From: 39-52-133 sp035531075
GTDB lineage: Bacteria; Pseudomonadota; Gammaproteobacteria; Burkholderiales; Gallionellaceae
Reading direction: 5' to 3'
DNA length: 64,000 bases
Assembly: GCA_035531075.1 (NCBI GenBank)
Contig: DATKTO010000039.1
Span: forward strand, 1-64,000
The notes below the pieces were generated by a model. It was not told the DNA's origin and searched no databases. It saw only the letters and a program-made list of their open reading frames with translations. A program made the position numbers and the translations under genes. Below, piece after piece: positions 16,389-25,772 of this stretch. The number at the start of each line of letters is the position of its first letter. The stretch's first letter is position 1.

Positions 16389-17069
16389 ATGACAGATTTA
16401 ATGTATCAAGGGCTGGAGTTGTGGCCGGAAACGATGCAGCCGCAGCAGCTGTTTATCCTGTTGCATGGCCTGGGTGCGCAGGCCGCGGACATGGTGCCCC
16501 TGGCCGACCGGCTCAAGCATGAGTTTCCGCAGGCGGCTTTCTTTTTGCCGGACGCGACCTATCCTTTTGATGGCGGCGGCAATGGGCGGCAGTGGTATTC
16601 AAACAGCGGCATCAATGACGAGAATCGCGCGGCACGCGTGGCCGCTGCGATCCCGGCACTGTTTGCCTTGGTGAGTTACGCGCAGAAACGCTTTAATGTG
16701 TTGCAGACCGATACCGCGCTGGCCGGCTTTTCGCAGGGCGCGATCATGGCGCTGCAATTCAGCGTGCAGTATGATGGCCAGGTCGGCAGGGTGCTGGCCT
16801 TTGCCGGACGCTTTGCGGCGCTGCCGGACAAGGCGCCCGAGCTCACCACCTTGCACCTGCTGCACGGTGCAGACGACAGCGTGATTCCGGCAGAGCATGC
16901 ACTTGCCGCGTATGAACGCATGCGGCAACTGGGGGGCGATGCGACCCTGGATGTGGAGCCCGGCGTGGGGCACGAAATTCACCCGCTGTTATGCGACCGC
17001 GCGATACACCGGCTGAAAAGCAGTATTCCGTTGCGCAGCTGGAAGCGTGCGCTGGATGGTGCCGCTTGA
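16389..17069 (+). CDS. Alpha/beta-hydrolase carboxylesterase (phospholipase/carboxylesterase family)
   Basis: The 226-residue cytosolic hydrolase has the LHGLGAQAADM oxyanion region (about 25-35), the nucleophile elbow GFSQGAIMAL (Ser about 115), the acid in LLHGADDSVIP (about 160) and the catalytic His in GVGHEIHP (about 197), giving a full Ser-Asp-His triad. It resembles YpfH and short-chain acyl esterases. Natural substrates are unknown. It is probably a single-gene unit; the cold shock gene downstream has its own promoter. Confidence 0.88.
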   Translation: MTDLMYQGLELWPETMQPQQLFILLHGLGAQAADMVPLADRLKHEFPQAAFFLPDATYPFDGGGNGRQWYSNSGINDENRAARVAAAIPALFALVSYAQKRFNVLQTDTALAGFSQGAIMALQFSVQYDGQVGRVLAFAGRFAALPDKAPELTTLHLLHGADDSVIPAEHALAAYERMRQLGGDATLDVEPGVGHEIHPLLCDRAIHRLKSSIPLRSWKRALDGAA

Positions 17070-17143
17070 TTGATCGCGCAGCTTGGGGAAGCGCAACAAC
17101 CTGCCGGGCAGCACGACGATCTGCAGATATGTCAGAAATCTCT

Positions 17144-17152
17144 TGCTATAGT
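17144..17152 (+). promoter_or_regulatory. Extended -10 promoter of the cold shock gene
   Basis: TGCTATAGT is a TGn-extended -10. The predicted transcript start near 17159 gives a leader of about 125 nt, typical of cspA-type mRNAs. Confidence 0.5.
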
Positions 17153-17245
17153 CAGCAAACATGCGTAAAACGCTTTCAGGTATTTGTTTCAAAGTTTTTG
17201 CAGTACTGGCTTTCCCATGTGCAATCTTCGATTCAAATAGTTTTG

Positions 17246-17266
17246 CGGGAGTTTTTCCCGTTTTTT
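17246..17266 (+). promoter_or_regulatory. Terminator-like hairpin in the cold shock leader
   Basis: CGGGA (17246-17250) and TCCCG (17256-17260) form a short stem followed directly by six T. It ends 17 nt before the ATG and just before the AAGGAAG ribosome site. It could act as a leaky attenuator or thermosensitive element. Confidence 0.45.
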
Positions 17267-17283
17267 AATAAGGAAGTAATCAC

Positions 17284-17487
17284 ATGGCAAACGGTACAGT
17301 TAAATGGTTCAACGACGCAAAGGGATTTGGTTTTGTCACTCCCGATGATGGTAGCGAAGATTTATTCGCGCACTTTTCAGCGATCAACATGAACGGTTTC
17401 AAGTCTCTCCAGGAAGGTCAAAAAGTTACATTCGATGTGACTCAGGGCCCTAAAGGCAAGCAAGCTGCAAACATCCAGGCTGCTTAA
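17284..17487 (+). CDS. Cold shock protein (CspA family)
   Basis: The 67-residue OB-fold nucleic-acid chaperone melts RNA structure. RNP1 KGFGFVTP (about 16-23) and RNP2 DLFAHFSAI (about 28-36) are intact, with the aromatic surface residues W11 and F residues. A strong AAGGAAG ribosome site lies upstream. The long leader with a hairpin and the terminator just after the stop mark a monocistronic unit. The paralogue letter cannot be assigned, so no symbol is given. Confidence 0.96.
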   Translation: MANGTVKWFNDAKGFGFVTPDDGSEDLFAHFSAINMNGFKSLQEGQKVTFDVTQGPKGKQAANIQAA

Positions 17488-17501
17488 TAGCTTCTTGAAT
17501 T

Positions 17502-17532
17502 AAAAAACCCGGCACTGAGTGCCGGGTTTTTT
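17502..17532. terminator. Strong bidirectional terminator after the cold shock gene
   Basis: AAAAAACCCGGCAC (17502-17515) and GTGCCGGGTTTTTT (17519-17532) form a 14-bp stem with a tiny loop. It can also stop transcription of the convergent ubiA. Confidence 0.92.
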
Positions 17533-17591
17533 TACGCCGCCAATTCACGCAGGCTTGTCTGCGCAGAGTAAGTCAGCTGCGCTGTGCAAGA

Positions 17592-18458
17592 TCAGCTGCG
17601 CAAAAAATAATCTGCCGCAAGTCCCGCAAACACTGCTGCGCCCAGCCAGTTGTTGTGCAGAAATGCCCTGAAACATGCTGCGCGCTGGCGCTGGTGAATG
17701 AGCGTGTAGTGATAGGCGGCGATGCCTGCTGCAGCCAGCAAGCCGATGTAATACGCAATGCCCAGTTGCAGCATGGCACCCGCATAAGCAAGGACGGCGA
17801 GCGCTGCGGCATAGCACATCATTACCGCAGCCACATCATATCTTCCAAAGAGCAGTGCAGAAGAATGGATGCCGAGATGGACGTCGTCGTCCCTGTCCAC
17901 CATTGCGTATTCGGTATCGTAGGCGATGCACCAAAAGATGTTGGCGAGCAGCAGCCACCACACAATCGCAGGTACGCTGCCCTGTATCGCGGCGAATGCC
18001 ATCGGGATGCCGAAGCCGAAAGCGATGCCGAGGTAGGCTTGCGGAATGGCAAGGAAGCGCTTGGTGTAGGGGTAGCTGCCGGCCAGCAGCACGGCAGGTA
18101 CGGACAGCAGCAGAGTGAGCGTATTGAGCGGCAGGATCAGCAGGAAGGCGACGATGGCAAGAGCGGCTGCCAGCCCCAGCGCTTCGCGCGAAGAGACTTG
18201 CCCGCTGGTGATGGGGCGATGCTGGGTGCGTTTTACATGCCTGTCAACATCGCGGTCGGCATAGTCGTTGATGACGCAGCCCGCGGAGCGCATCAGCACC
18301 GTGCCGGCGACAAAGATAAACAGGATGAGCAATGGCGGGTGACCGTTGCTGGCGATCCAGATTGCCCATAAAGTCGGCCACAGCAGCAGCAGGATGCCGA
18401 TGGGGCGGTCGAGGCGCATCAGGCGGAGGTACAGGGTCAGGCGTTGTGTTAGATTCAT
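17592..18458 (-). CDS. ubiA: 4-hydroxybenzoate polyprenyltransferase
   Basis: The 288-residue integral membrane protein attaches the polyprenyl tail to 4-hydroxybenzoate in ubiquinone synthesis. Motif 1 is in CVINDYADRDVDRHVK (about 68-83) and motif 2 in DTEYAMVDRDDDVHLG (about 190-205); both Asp-rich motifs bind Mg-diphosphate. About eight membrane helices are visible. The start at 18458 (MNLTQRL) is preferred because the longer frame would overlap ubiC. It follows ubiC, which makes its substrate. Confidence 0.95.
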   Translation of the reverse strand: MNLTQRLTLYLRLMRLDRPIGILLLLWPTLWAIWIASNGHPPLLILFIFVAGTVLMRSAGCVINDYADRDVDRHVKRTQHRPITSGQVSSREALGLAAALAIVAFLLILPLNTLTLLLSVPAVLLAGSYPYTKRFLAIPQAYLGIAFGFGIPMAFAAIQGSVPAIVWWLLLANIFWCIAYDTEYAMVDRDDDVHLGIHSSALLFGRYDVAAVMMCYAAALAVLAYAGAMLQLGIAYYIGLLAAAGIAAYHYTLIHQRQRAACFRAFLHNNWLGAAVFAGLAADYFLRS

Positions 18459-18504
18459 TTTCAGTAAATAGTAATGTCCTGCGCAACGGGAAATTCCCGG
18501 CAGC

Positions 18505-19053
18505 TCAGCGATCAACCTTGCTTAGTTCCAATTTTAGTATATCCGGCAAGAAAACTTCCGTCACCAGCAGTGATGCGCCATGCAGTGTAAACACCGAGCG
18601 CCTTGCCCACAGTCGCTGCGGCTTTATCGCCATCACACCGACGGCCTGACGATACAGCGGGTGTTCGGGTTTCAGCGATTTGTAATGCAGCGGCGCGCGT
18701 TGCACGAGCGGGTGCGAAAACAGCAGCGCGCCCAGGGGGCGATTGCCCAGATGCTGCAACGCATGCCAGGCATGGTGCAGAGGGTGGGCTGCGACTACGC
18801 TATGCGCAAACACGACGGGCTTGTTATCCGCGTAAAGAAATACATTGCGGGTGTAGACTTGCTGCGGGCGCGAAAGGTGAAGCAGGCCGATTTCGTCCCG
18901 GTTTGCCATGCTTAAGCCTGCATGCAGATTGTGGACATCAAAAACCCTGCAGCGTTTCTGTATGCGCCGCGTGAGCGAGCCATGATCGTGCAGCCAGGGT
19001 GCGTAGCCGGTTTCAATGGCGGGTATAAAGCTCAGCCAGTCGCGCTTAGGCAT
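18505..19053 (-). CDS. ubiC: Chorismate-pyruvate lyase
   Basis: The 182-residue enzyme splits chorismate into 4-hydroxybenzoate and pyruvate, the first committed ubiquinone step. Family features are WLHDHGSLTRRIQKRC near the N-terminus, VYTRNVFLYADNKPVVFAHS in the middle and LWARRSVF with the conserved Arg and C-terminal VTEVFLPDI. The start at 19053 (MPKRDWLSF) overlaps the end of recG by 8 nt. It lies directly upstream of ubiA on the same strand. Confidence 0.92.
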   Translation of the reverse strand: MPKRDWLSFIPAIETGYAPWLHDHGSLTRRIQKRCRVFDVHNLHAGLSMANRDEIGLLHLSRPQQVYTRNVFLYADNKPVVFAHSVVAAHPLHHAWHALQHLGNRPLGALLFSHPLVQRAPLHYKSLKPEHPLYRQAVGVMAIKPQRLWARRSVFTLHGASLLVTEVFLPDILKLELSKVDR

Positions 19054-21091
19054 GCAGGTAATCCGGTTTGTTCGCCATCCAGCGCTGCAGATGGGCGCGA
19101 GCCGCCTCGGGGTAATCTCGCAGCATTTCATCGGCCATGTTACGCGCGGTTTCGATCAGCGCCGCATCCTCGTTCACATCGGCAAAGCGCAGCATGGGCA
19201 CGCCGCTCTGGCGTGCACCGAGCAGTTCGCCGGGGCCGCGCAGCTGCATGTCCTGCTGCGCAATTTCAAAGCCGTCGGTATTTTCAAAAATAATTTTCAG
19301 GCGCGCGCGCGCCAGTTCCGACAGCGGCGTCTGGAACAGCAGCACGCACAGGCTGTGCGCCGCACCGCGACCGACGCGGCCGCGCAGCTGGTGCAGCTGC
19401 GACAGCCCCATGCGCTCGGCATGGTCGATCACCATCATGCTGGCGTTGGGCACGTCCACGCCAACTTCGATCACGGTGGTGGCGACAAGCAGTTGCACCT
19501 CGTTGGCCTTGAAGGCCGCCATCACGCTGGCTTTGTCGGCGTTGCCGAGTTTGCCGTGCACAAGGCCGACATTGAGATCGGGAAAGGTTTCCTTCAGCGT
19601 GGCGTAGGTCTCCAGCGCCGTCTGCAACTGCAGGGTTTCCGATTCGTCGATCAGCGGGCATACCCAGTAGGCCTGCCGCCCTTCCACGCAGGCATTGCGC
19701 ACGCGCTCAAACACCTCGTTGCGCCGCGCATCGCTCACCAGCTTGGTCACGACAGGGGTGCGGCCGGGAGGCAGTTCATTGATGACCGACACATCCAGAT
19801 CGGCAAAATAGCTCATGGCGAGGGTGCGCGGTATGGGGGTGGCGCTCATCATCAGCTGGTGCGGTTCGACGCCCTTGCCGCGCATCGCCAGACGCTGCTG
19901 CACGCCGAATTTATGCTGCTCATCGACGAGCACCAGCCCCAGTTTGTGAAATTCGACCTGGCTTTGGAACAGCGCGTGGGTGCCGATGGCGAGCGGGGTG
20001 TCGCCGGAGGCAATGCGCTCGATCGCGGCGAGCTTGTCTTTCTTTTTCAGGCTGCCGGACAGCCATACCGGGCTGATGCCGAGCGGCTCCAGCCAGTCGC
20101 GCAATTTCAGAAAATGCTGCTCGGCGAGAATTTCGGTGGGCGCCATAAACGCAACCTGATAGCCGTTCTCGATCGCCTGCAGCGCGGCAAGTGCCGCCAC
20201 CACCGTCTTGCCGCAGCCGACATCGCCCTGCAACAAGCGCTGCATCGGGTGCGGCTGAGTCAGGTCATGGCTGATTTCGCGCCACACCTTCTGCTGAGCA
20301 TTGGTCAGCGCAAACGGCAGGGCCTTGAGCAATGCCTCGGTGTAATGGCCGTGGCTGGCAAATTGCGGCGCGCTCAGCTTGCGCCGTTTGCGGTAATGCA
20401 GGCGCATGGAAAGTTGCTGCGCCAGCAGTTCGTCGAACTTGATGCGGTACCAGGCAGGGTGCGCGCGGTTCAGCAGCGCTTCAGCATCTATATCTGGCGT
20501 CGGGTTATGCAGCAGTTTTACGCTGTCGGCAAAACCCGGCAGCTTGAGCCGTGCGATCAATTCAGCAGGCAGGGTGTCGGGCAATTCCACATCGTTTAAG
20601 GCGCTGCGTATGTGCTTGCTTAACGTGGCCTGCGGCAGGCCAGCGGTGGTGGGATAGACCGGGGTGAGCGCCTGCTTCAGCGGCGTGTTTTCGCCCGCGG
20701 AACGACACTTGGGATGCACTATCTCCATGCCGAAATAACCCACCCGCGCCTCGCCCAGCGCGCGGATGCGCTTGCCGACGGCGAGCTGTTTTTGCTGGCT
20801 GGGATAGAAATTAAGGAAACGCAGAAACAGGATGCCGCTGTCGTCCTTCAGTTGGCAGATCAGGCTGCGGCGCGGGCGAAAGGCAACCTCGGCGTGGATG
20901 ATCTCGCCTTCCACCTGGCAATCGACACCCGGCTGCAAATCGTCGATGCGCACCAGCTGCGTTTCATCTTCGTAACGCAGGGGCAGATGCAGCACCAGAT
21001 CGAAGCGGCTGTGAATGCCGAGTTTGGCCAGCTTGTCGCGCGTGGCTTTCTGGATGGTGGCAGGCAGGGAAAGCGGCACTGCGGAGTTCAA
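19046..21091 (-). CDS. recG: ATP-dependent DNA helicase RecG
   Basis: The 681-residue branch-migration helicase rescues stalled replication forks. An N-terminal wedge/OB domain (about 1-200) precedes the SF2 motor: Walker A LLQGDVGCGKTVVA (about 285), DEQHKFGV (box II), SATPIPRTLAMS (motif III), ATTVIEVGVDVPNA (motif V) and QLRGRVGRGAAHS (motif VI). The length is close to the E. coli protein. It starts 18 nt after the Rid-family gene and overlaps ubiC. Confidence 0.96.
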   Translation of the reverse strand: MNSAVPLSLPATIQKATRDKLAKLGIHSRFDLVLHLPLRYEDETQLVRIDDLQPGVDCQVEGEIIHAEVAFRPRRSLICQLKDDSGILFLRFLNFYPSQQKQLAVGKRIRALGEARVGYFGMEIVHPKCRSAGENTPLKQALTPVYPTTAGLPQATLSKHIRSALNDVELPDTLPAELIARLKLPGFADSVKLLHNPTPDIDAEALLNRAHPAWYRIKFDELLAQQLSMRLHYRKRRKLSAPQFASHGHYTEALLKALPFALTNAQQKVWREISHDLTQPHPMQRLLQGDVGCGKTVVAALAALQAIENGYQVAFMAPTEILAEQHFLKLRDWLEPLGISPVWLSGSLKKKDKLAAIERIASGDTPLAIGTHALFQSQVEFHKLGLVLVDEQHKFGVQQRLAMRGKGVEPHQLMMSATPIPRTLAMSYFADLDVSVINELPPGRTPVVTKLVSDARRNEVFERVRNACVEGRQAYWVCPLIDESETLQLQTALETYATLKETFPDLNVGLVHGKLGNADKASVMAAFKANEVQLLVATTVIEVGVDVPNASMMVIDHAERMGLSQLHQLRGRVGRGAAHSLCVLLFQTPLSELARARLKIIFENTDGFEIAQQDMQLRGPGELLGARQSGVPMLRFADVNEDAALIETARNMADEMLRDYPEAARAHLQRWMANKPDYLHA

Positions 21092-21109
21092 AGTTTTTTA
21101 ATGTTGCGG

Positions 21110-21496
21110 CTAGTTTTGAAGAAACATGATGCCATCCGCTTCCACCAGCGCATTGCGCGGCAGCGATGCTACGCCGACAGCCGCGCGCGCCGGATAGGGC
21201 TGGTGAAAATAGGTGGCCATGATTTCGTTTACCTTGGCGAAGTGCGACAGGTCGGTGAGAAAAATATTCAGCTTCACCACGTCGTCCATGCTGCCGCCCG
21301 CGGCATAGGCAACGGCGCGCAGGTTCTGGAACACACGGTGTATCTGCGCCTCGATGCCATCCACCATCTGCATGGAGGTGGGGTCAAGGCCGATCTGTCC
21401 CGACAGGTAAACGGTGTCGTCAACACGCACGGCCTGCGAATAGGTGCCGATGGCGGCGGGTGCATCTGGGGTTTCTATGGTTTTTTTGTTGGACAT
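21110..21496 (-). CDS. RidA/YjgF-family enamine/imine deaminase
   Basis: The 128-residue protein is a full Rid domain. YLSGQIGLDPTSMQMV, VFQNLRAVAYAAGGSMDDVVK and YPARAAVGVASLPRNALVE match the family, and the Arg of PARAAV is the carboxylate-binding catalytic Arg of RidA-type members. Rid proteins hydrolyse reactive 2-aminoacrylate-type enamines. It lies between an HxlR-type regulator gene and recG on one strand. Confidence 0.92.
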   Translation of the reverse strand: MSNKKTIETPDAPAAIGTYSQAVRVDDTVYLSGQIGLDPTSMQMVDGIEAQIHRVFQNLRAVAYAAGGSMDDVVKLNIFLTDLSHFAKVNEIMATYFHQPYPARAAVGVASLPRNALVEADGIMFLQN

Positions 21497-21591
21497 AATT
21501 GATCCTTTTTGTTGTACAAATGTATTTTACATCGTCAGTGCTCTGGCTGGTTTCATCATCAGAAGCATATTCCTGACGTGCGCGTTCGGTA

Positions 21592-21957
21592 TTAAATCTG
21601 CTCCTGTGAGTGCTGTTTTCTAATTTGCGTAATCTGCCCGATATATTCGACACCCCACTTCTGAATCATACGCAGGACGGGCTCTAGCGTTTTTCCAAAG
21701 TCTGTAAGCGAGTACTCAACCTTTGGGGGAACCTCAGCATATATTTTTCGGTTAATAATCCGATCATCCTCAAGTTCCCGTAGTTGTCGCGTCAGCATGC
21801 GTTGTGTCACATCTGGCATTAAACGCATCAACTCGTTAAATCGTTTGGTGCCGCCGAGAAGGTGGAAAAGGATGACGCCCTTCCATTTCCCGCCGATGAC
21901 TTCAACGCAGGCCTCAACCGGGCATCCAAAATCACAGTCATAACGTTTGTGTCGCAT
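21592..21957 (-). CDS. HxlR-family winged-helix regulator
   Basis: The 121-residue protein is a single HxlR-type winged helix. The N-terminal CDFGCPVEACVEVIGGKWKG holds Cys 8, 12 and 17; Cys 12 is the position conserved in redox- and electrophile-sensing HxlR proteins. MLTRQLRELEDDRIINRK is the recognition helix and wing approach, and VEYSLTDFGKTLEPVL is the family C-terminal strand and helix. It is 95 nt upstream of the Rid gene and may regulate it, which is inference. Confidence 0.9.
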   Translation of the reverse strand: MRHKRYDCDFGCPVEACVEVIGGKWKGVILFHLLGGTKRFNELMRLMPDVTQRMLTRQLRELEDDRIINRKIYAEVPPKVEYSLTDFGKTLEPVLRMIQKWGVEYIGQITQIRKQHSQEQI

Positions 21958-22074
21958 TGTGTCTCTCAGTATACAAAATGGTAGTACTTGACAAAAATGT
22001 GCATTCTTACGAAAGATGAATTAATAGTTCAGTATAGACCTTGGCATGTGCCACTTCAACTTCAGGAGTAAACA

Positions 22075-22119
22075 ATGGATGTGAGTAAAGCAATTGGAAG
22101 CGGGCTTCCATGTACTTGA
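22075..22119 (+). CDS. Possible 14-aa leader peptide ahead of the TusA-like gene
   Basis: AGGAG lies 4-5 nt before an ATG that opens a 14-codon frame (MDVSKAIGSGLPCT). A hairpin TGGAAG-CGGG-CTTCCA (22095-22110) lies inside it, and the TusA-like gene starts 40 nt after its stop. It may be a translated leader or the stub of a lost gene. Confidence 0.25.
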   Translation: MDVSKAIGSGLPCT

Positions 22120-22159
22120 GAAGCACAATTTATAACCATAACCCATGAAAGGAAATATC

Positions 22160-22387
22160 ATGCAATTCAACAAAGAACTGGATGTAAGAGGAATGAATTG
22201 TCCTGTCCCGATACTGCGTAGCAAGAAAGCCATTGGCGAGATTGCTTCTGGCCAGGTACTAAAAGTAGTGGCGACCGATCCTGGCTCTGTGAAGGATATG
22301 CAGGCATTCGCTAATCAGACCGGTAACGAGTTGTTGGGTTCCGGTGAGGCAAGCGGTGTATATACCTACTTCCTTAAGAAAGCATAG
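22160..22387 (+). CDS. TusA-family sulphur carrier protein
   Basis: The 75-residue protein has the TusA fold with the CPxP signature in RGMNCPVPILRSKKAI; Cys 14 would carry the persulphide. TusA proteins pass sulphur for tRNA thiolation, Mo cofactor formation or dissimilatory sulphur oxidation. The ATG at 22160 is chosen over 22145 because AAAGGA (22148-22153) sits at good distance. It stands alone, not with dsrE or rhodanese genes, so the pathway is undecided. Confidence 0.9.
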   Translation: MQFNKELDVRGMNCPVPILRSKKAIGEIASGQVLKVVATDPGSVKDMQAFANQTGNELLGSGEASGVYTYFLKKA

Positions 22388-22436
22388 TGCTGATCAGAAG
22401 TGAAGGGCTGTTTAGTTAATGTGTCGGGTTTAGAGT

Positions 22437-22473
22437 AAAAACCCCTTACGTCAAAAGACATAAGGGGTTTTTC
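22437..22473. terminator. Terminator between the TusA-like and HAD genes
   Basis: AAAAACCCCTTACGTC (22437-22452) pairs with 22457-22472 around AAAA, with one internal mismatch. A and T tracts on both sides suit the convergent genes. Confidence 0.9.
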
Positions 22474-22491
22474 TTACTGGAATGTGAATAA

Positions 22492-23199
22492 CTAAGGTAA
22501 CGACAGTCCGCTAGTTTTGTAAAATGCAGCAAGGTTACTCAGGTCATCAAACACTGCCGCTGCGCCGGTGAAATCCTGCTTGCGTGTGTAATGGTTGGTG
22601 GTGATATAGGTTTTGATGCTGGCAGCAAGACTGGAGCGCAAGCCGTTATACGAGTCTTCCAGCGCGATACAGTCGGCGGCGGGAAGTTTAATCTCGTTCA
22701 ATACCCAGTTGTAAATATCGGGTGCAGGCTTCTTCAGCGGCACGATGTCGCCGCAGCCTACAGAAGCAAAGTAGCTGCCCCAGTCTTTGCCCAGCCCCAC
22801 TTCCAGCAGGGCGCCCACGTTCTCCGGCGAGGTGGTGGTGGCGATGGCGAGGGTGAGACCGGCCTTGCGTGCATCATTGATCAGCTGCCTGATGCCGGGG
22901 CGCAACGGCACGTCGCCGGCGCGCATCATCGCGGTGTAGTGCGTGGTTTTGACCGCGTGCAGATTCTTGACGAAGCCTTCGTAATCGGCGGGCTTGTTAA
23001 AACCCGTTAAAAAAGATTCAACAAAATACTTGATCCGCTCCTTGCCGCCGGTAACCTTGAGCAGCTTGTCGTACAGCGCGACATCCCAGTTCCAGTCCAG
23101 CTTGTTTTCGGCGAAGGCCTTGTTGAAAGATTTGCGGTGCGCGTCTTCGGTATCGGCGAGGGTGCCGTCCACGTCAAAAATAATGGCTTTGATTGTCAT
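22492..23199 (-). CDS. HAD-family phosphatase, CbbY-like
   Basis: The 235-residue protein is a HAD subclass IA hydrolase: IIFDVDGTLADTEDAHRKSF (motif I plus cap start), AIATTTSPENVG (motif II), PLKKPAPDIYNWVL (motif III Lys) and ALEDSYNGLRSSLAA (motif IV). The DGTLADTEDAHR opening and the cap resemble CbbY, which removes the RuBisCO inhibitor xylulose-1,5-bisphosphate. If so it would support Calvin-cycle carbon fixation, but no cbb genes are in the window. It lies downstream of ffh. Confidence 0.82.
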   Translation of the reverse strand: MTIKAIIFDVDGTLADTEDAHRKSFNKAFAENKLDWNWDVALYDKLLKVTGGKERIKYFVESFLTGFNKPADYEGFVKNLHAVKTTHYTAMMRAGDVPLRPGIRQLINDARKAGLTLAIATTTSPENVGALLEVGLGKDWGSYFASVGCGDIVPLKKPAPDIYNWVLNEIKLPAADCIALEDSYNGLRSSLAASIKTYITTNHYTRKQDFTGAAAVFDDLSNLAAFYKTSGLSLP

Positions 23200-23259
23200 T
23201 GTATATATTTGATTATATTGAATAAATTATGCATAATTATTTCGGTATATACCCGGTTT

Positions 23260-24612
<1,353 letters not shown>

Positions 24613-24692
24613 GGTTGATTTCCTGTTCGGCGCGTAAATACAGGTGCGCAAGATGGTGTAGAATTCTCGAAGTCTAAACACCCTGACAAAAA

Positions 24693-25505
24693 ATGTCTAA
24701 CCTTACTGTTTATATCATTACTTTTCTGGCATACGGCGCGCTGTCGGCAATCTTCCTGCGCGCGCTATTTGCCGGCAATGCTGAAACGCTGAATCGCGGA
24801 TTAATAGCCAATGCGGTACTGCTGCCGCTCGCACTGCATGGCTATCTGCTTTACGACAACCTGTGGTTTGCCGGCGCGTTGAATCTCGGCCTGGTTAACG
24901 CGCTGTCGCTGATATTGTGGCTGACGATACTGGTGTACTGGTTGGCGCATTTTTTCTACCCGCTGGCCAGCCTGAATGCGCTGGTGCTGCCCTTGGCCGG
25001 GGTGGGCGCCATGCTGCCGTTAATTTTGCCCGGCACACGAACAATGCCGCAGACGGTTTCCTGGGCGTTTGATGCGCACGTGCTGGCGGCAATGCTGGCT
25101 TACAGTTTATTCACCATTGCAGCGTTGCATGCCGGATTGATGTCGCTGGTCGAAAGCAATCTGCACCGGGCGCGCCTGCCGACCCTGTTGCGCAATTTAC
25201 CGCCGTTGCTGACGATGGAAAAGTTGCTGTTCCGTATTATTGCTGCGGGTTTTGTACTGCTAACGCTGACACTGCTCTCGGGCTGGGTCTTTTCCGAGCA
25301 GATTTTCGGCAAAGCATGGCAATTCAACCATAAAGTGCTATTCGGTTTTATTTCCTGGGTAGTATTTGGAGTGCTGCTGGCAGGACACAGGTTCTATGGC
25401 TGGCGTGGACGCACGGCAGTGAGCTGGACCATGATCGGCTTCGGCTTTTTGGTGCTGGCCTACATAGGCAGCAAATTTGTGCTGGAAGTCATCCTGCATC
25501 GTTGA
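24693..25505 (+). CDS. CcsA/YpjD-like inner membrane protein
   Basis: The 270-residue protein has about eight membrane helices and belongs to the cytochrome c assembly (CcsA/ResC-type) superfamily. VSWAFDAHVLAAMLAYSLFT and FNHKVLFGFISWVVFG carry the conserved His residues near membrane faces. YpjD homologues commonly lie opposite ffh; their role is poorly defined, and they are not proven haem exporters. It is transcribed alone toward the sox genes. Confidence 0.85.
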   Translation: MSNLTVYIITFLAYGALSAIFLRALFAGNAETLNRGLIANAVLLPLALHGYLLYDNLWFAGALNLGLVNALSLILWLTILVYWLAHFFYPLASLNALVLPLAGVGAMLPLILPGTRTMPQTVSWAFDAHVLAAMLAYSLFTIAALHAGLMSLVESNLHRARLPTLLRNLPPLLTMEKLLFRIIAAGFVLLTLTLLSGWVFSEQIFGKAWQFNHKVLFGFISWVVFGVLLAGHRFYGWRGRTAVSWTMIGFGFLVLAYIGSKFVLEVILHR

Positions 25506-25604
25506 TCTTCAGCTGCGACCCAGGCCGTATCGGTAGTGGTAAGGCTGTGACGGGGCGGGAGACAGGCTAAAACCTTGCATTGCCAAGGTATAGGAAGATT
25601 GTTG

Positions 25605-25633
25605 TTGAAACTTTTTAAATTCCTCTGCATAAT
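25605..25633 (+). promoter_or_regulatory. Sigma70-type promoter for soxCD
   Basis: TTGAAA (25605-25610) and CATAAT (25628-25633) are 17 bp apart in the 267-bp AT-rich spacer before soxC. The predicted leader is about 130 nt. The rest of the spacer holds AT-rich repeats of TTAATTA type but no gene. Confidence 0.5.
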
Positions 25634-25772
25634 TACAAACCTCGAAATTTAGTCTGGTGAGTAGGTGGCGCTGGCTTTTTTTTAGCAAAAGTATATTAGC
25701 ATTTAATTAGTTAATTATTTAATTACGATCAATTAGTTAAAGTCCTCGATAAGCAAACTTAGGGATACCTCT

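Noticed and set aside
19016..20599. 527-codon open frame antisense to recG
   Set aside because: RecG motifs are complete on the other strand. The antisense product is low-complexity in composition and has no recognisable domain.
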